From positions 1 through 18,535 of the forward strand of contig CAYQAS010000084.1 of assembly GCA_964415525.1 (NCBI GenBank): 18,535 nt of DNA, in the 5' to 3' direction. Below, piece by piece: positions 16,281-18,535 of the stretch. The notes under the pieces were generated by a model. The model did no database searches. It saw only the letters and a program-made list of their open reading frames with translations, and had not been told where the DNA came from. The first letter of the stretch is position 1. Each line of letters starts with the position of its first letter. Position numbers and translations under genes: made by a program. Source of the DNA: CAZPUI01 sp964415525 (GTDB taxonomy: Bacteria; Acidobacteriota; Holophagae; Holophagales; Holophagaceae).

Positions 16281-17718
16281 ACCCCTCTCCATCACCACCC
16301 GCGTCCTGCTGGGCACCCTGGCGGCGGTGCTCGCGGTGATGGGCCTGACCTCGTTCTACTTGAACGCCTCCCTCGCCCGCCTCTTCCAGCGGGAGGGCAA
16401 CCGCACCCTGGAGGAGATGGCGGACAAGGTTGTCGAGCGGCTGGATGCCGAACACGAGGACTGGTTCCCCGCGCCGCCCGAACCGGATGAGCCCACCGAC
16501 TCCAAGGAATCGACACCGACCCCCCCGCATCCCGTCGCACCTCCAGCGCCTCCTGAACCCCCCAAGCTCACACGGGATCTCCTGGAGGACACAGAGCAGA
16601 TCGAGGTGCGCATCGTCCACCAGAGCGGCAAGGTGCTACTGGAGAGCGAGGGCTTCTCGCGCCTCCTGCCCCAGGCGAGGCTCGAGCCCGTCGGCGGCTG
16701 GACCTGGAAGGATGTGGATGGTCCCACCGGCGCCCAGTTCCTGGTGCACGCCAAGCGCTTCGAGGGCGGTTGGGTCTTCACGGCCTGGGACATCCGCCGG
16801 GAGAACCGCCTGCTCCGCCAGAGCCAGGATCTGCTCGTGGCCGCCTGGGGCAGCGCGGCCCTTCTGTCGGCGCTCCTGGTCGCCGTCCTCACCCGCCGCG
16901 GCCTCCACCCCCTCCGCACCCTGACGACCCATGCCGAGGGCATCCGACCTGGCGCCCTCCATTTGGATCTGGATCCCGATCTCCTGCCCGGAGAGTTAGG
17001 CCCCCTCGTACAGGCCCTCAGAGCGGCCCTCGCGCGTCTCGACGAAGCCTTCGGACGGCTCACGAGCCTGAACGCCGATGTGGCCCACGAACTCCGCACC
17101 CCGCTCCACGGCATCCGGCTCGAAGTGGAAGGCCTCCTGAGCCACGCCCAGCCCCAGGACGAGGAATCGCTGGAAGGGCTGGTGGAGACCCTGGATCACC
17201 TCTCCAGCACCCTCGACCAGATGCTCTTCCTGGCCCGGGCCGAGGACCCGGCCATGGCGCTGCAGGCGGTGGAGCTGGACGCCGCCGCCCTGCTGAGGCA
17301 AGCGGCAGCCCCCTTCGAATCCCTGGCGGAGGAGAAGGCGCTTGAGCTCACATGTGAGGCCCCGGAAGGCCTGCGGGTGAAGGCGGACGAACTGCTGGCC
17401 CGACGCGCGCTCCACAACCTCCTGGCCAACGCCATCCGCCATGCACCCGAAGGCAGCGTCGTGCATCTGGAAGCAGTCTCCGAACCGGGCTGCGTGACCC
17501 TGCAGGTGCGAGACGAAGGCGAGGGCATGCCTGCGGAATTCCTGGCCCGCATCGGGCAGCGATTCCTGCGACCGGACCGCTCCCGGAATCGTGCCACCGG
17601 CGGAGCGGGTCTGGGACTCGCCATCGTCACCACCATCCTGCGGCTCCATGGCGGCACCCTGAGCTACCTGAGTTCACCCGGAAAGGGCACCCTCGCGCGT
17701 CTCCACTTCCCGGAGTAA
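16273..17718 (+). CDS. Membrane sensor histidine kinase, partner of the OmpR-type regulator
   Basis: The 481-residue kinase starts with GTG at 16273, overlapping the regulator gene by eight bases. Membrane helix 1 spans about 8-31. The extracytoplasmic sensor has an acidic part, a proline-rich insert (about 72-97) and a small folded part (about 104-175). Helix 2 (about 187-208) is followed by HAMP (HPLRTLTTHAEGI). HisKA has H272 in DVAHELRTPLHGI. HATPase shows the N box NLLANAIRHAP, the G1 box VRDEGEGMP and the G2 region GGAGLGLAIV. The architecture is that of CusS-like kinases, but I see no obvious metal-binding cluster in the sensor. The proline-rich insert is unusual and resembles in composition the segment of the coiled-coil protein two genes upstream. 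The frame is intact to its TAA stop at 17718. Confidence 0.94.
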   Translation: MRRPLSITTRVLLGTLAAVLAVMGLTSFYLNASLARLFQREGNRTLEEMADKVVERLDAEHEDWFPAPPEPDEPTDSKESTPTPPHPVAPPAPPEPPKLTRDLLEDTEQIEVRIVHQSGKVLLESEGFSRLLPQARLEPVGGWTWKDVDGPTGAQFLVHAKRFEGGWVFTAWDIRRENRLLRQSQDLLVAAWGSAALLSALLVAVLTRRGLHPLRTLTTHAEGIRPGALHLDLDPDLLPGELGPLVQALRAALARLDEAFGRLTSLNADVAHELRTPLHGIRLEVEGLLSHAQPQDEESLEGLVETLDHLSSTLDQMLFLARAEDPAMALQAVELDAAALLRQAAAPFESLAEEKALELTCEAPEGLRVKADELLARRALHNLLANAIRHAPEGSVVHLEAVSEPGCVTLQVRDEGEGMPAEFLARIGQRFLRPDRSRNRATGGAGLGLAIVTTILRLHGGTLSYLSSPGKGTLARLHFPE

Positions 17719-17885
17719 CTCCGTCACGGTTTCCGAAAGACGGCACCTCACCCATCCAGGCAGCGGGGCCCAGCGCAGGCAGCTCGCCATGTAATTTGGC
17801 CGGTGATCAGCCGTGCCGGACGGCGATGATAGAAATCACGGATGCTCCCGATGTCGCACCCCCCGCCTTCCTGCCCACTCCCCTG

Positions 17886-18535
17886 ATGCTTCGCTCCTTC
17901 CTCCTCACTCACGCCAGCGCCCTCGGCTTCGCCCGAGTCGGCTTCGCATCTGTGGAACCGTTCGAATCGGAGCGAACCCGGCTGGAGAGGTGGATCGCCG
18001 ACGGGGGTGCCGATCTCCTCCCCTATCTTTCCGACCTCGAGCAGCTGGATCCCCGCACCGTCATGCCTGAGGCGAAGTCGGCGCTGGTGGGATTCTTCCC
18101 CTACGCCCGCCCCGATGCCATCCCAGGGGCAGCCCCCGGCAGTGCGCGGGTGAGCCGGTATCTCTGGGGTACAGACTACCACATCGTCCTGAAAGGGCGG
18201 CTGAGCCGACTGCTGCGGGAGGCCCAGGAAGCCTTCCCCCACCTGCAGGGCCGAGTCTGCGTGGACACCGCTCCGGTGCTGGAACGACAGCTCGCGGTGC
18301 GGGCTGGGTTGGGCTGGCAGGGGCGTCACACGCTTTTGATCGCGGAGAAAGCCGGTTCATGGGGCTTCCTCGGCGTGCTGCTGCTCGACACCGACCTCAC
18401 GCCCGATGCGCCCTTCCAGGGACATCGCTGTGGCGCCTGCAGGGCCTGCATCGACGCCTGTCCCACTGGCGCCATCACGCCCTTCCGGGTGGATCCCAAC
18501 CGCTGCCTCAGCACCTACACCGTGGAGACGGAAGC
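17886..18535 (+). CDS. queG: Epoxyqueuosine reductase QueG, N-terminal part, cut by window edge
   Basis: QueG reduces epoxyqueuosine to queuosine in tRNA, the last step of queuosine synthesis, with cobalamin and two 4Fe-4S clusters in the cytoplasm. About 216 residues are visible. Motifs are HASALGFARVGFA, RYLWGTDYH, CVDTAPVLERQLAVRAGLGW with the likely catalytic aspartate, GRHTLLI, and the first ferredoxin motif CGACRACIDACPTGAI. CLSTYTVE, typical before the second cluster, is the last feature. The second cluster and C-terminal domain lie beyond 18535. The start is uncertain: ATG at 17886 fits the family start, but an in-frame ATG at 17826 would add 20 residues, and neither has a strong ribosome-binding site. 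The 167 bases between the kinase stop (17718) and this gene show no terminator or promoter I can name. Confidence 0.94.
   Translation, partial: MLRSFLLTHASALGFARVGFASVEPFESERTRLERWIADGGADLLPYLSDLEQLDPRTVMPEAKSALVGFFPYARPDAIPGAAPGSARVSRYLWGTDYHIVLKGRLSRLLREAQEAFPHLQGRVCVDTAPVLERQLAVRAGLGWQGRHTLLIAEKAGSWGFLGVLLLDTDLTPDAPFQGHRCGACRACIDACPTGAITPFRVDPNRCLSTYTVETE

Overview
The window is GC-rich, densely coded bacterial chromosome. It carries 16 genes, the first and last cut by the window edges, with no tRNA, rRNA, CRISPR array or transposase. Three things suggest an Acidobacteriota genome, perhaps near Geothrix/Holophaga: a DUF5916/CBM9-like barrel protein, a secreted protein with a 'YALV...WFR...YVV.DP' module that I associate with acidobacterial proteins, and a Gram-negative-type DnaK. 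This placement is inference from gene content, not a phylogenetic result.

Layout. Positions 1-2752 (minus strand) hold the heat-shock cluster hrcA-grpE-dnaK. Positions 2918-4596 (plus) hold a class II aldolase of the FucA type overlapping mtnA, a pair that fits methylthioribose-phosphate salvage. A 150-base intergenic stretch bounded by inverted repeats (4578-4749) separates mtnA from a convergent minus-strand operon at 4748-7402. That operon encodes a membrane histidine kinase, an ECF sigma factor and a ChrR-like zinc/cupin anti-sigma factor. Divergent from it, 7482-10380 (plus) holds a cytoplasmic GAF-type histidine kinase followed by a clear paralogue of it that has lost the phospho-acceptor and ATP-binding residues. 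Positions 10355-12287 (minus) hold a degenerate YedF-like protein, pgsA and a DUF502 membrane protein. Positions 12414-17718 (plus) look like one transcription unit: DUF5916 outer-membrane protein, secreted coiled-coil protein, OmpR-type response regulator and sensor kinase. Positions 17886-18535 hold the 5' part of queG.

How the genes fit together. hrcA-grpE-dnaK is a classical repressor/chaperone group. The middle of the window is rich in signalling genes: two active-looking kinases and one pseudokinase with no response regulator beside them, plus an ECF/anti-sigma pair. The last operon pairs envelope proteins with a complete two-component system, so that system may respond to envelope state or to a ligand handled by the barrel protein.

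The most unusual points are the kinase/pseudokinase tandem, whose second start codon directly follows a hairpin; the YedF-like protein that has lost its key cysteines; the HK-ECF-ChrR gene order; and the inverted-repeat element after mtnA.
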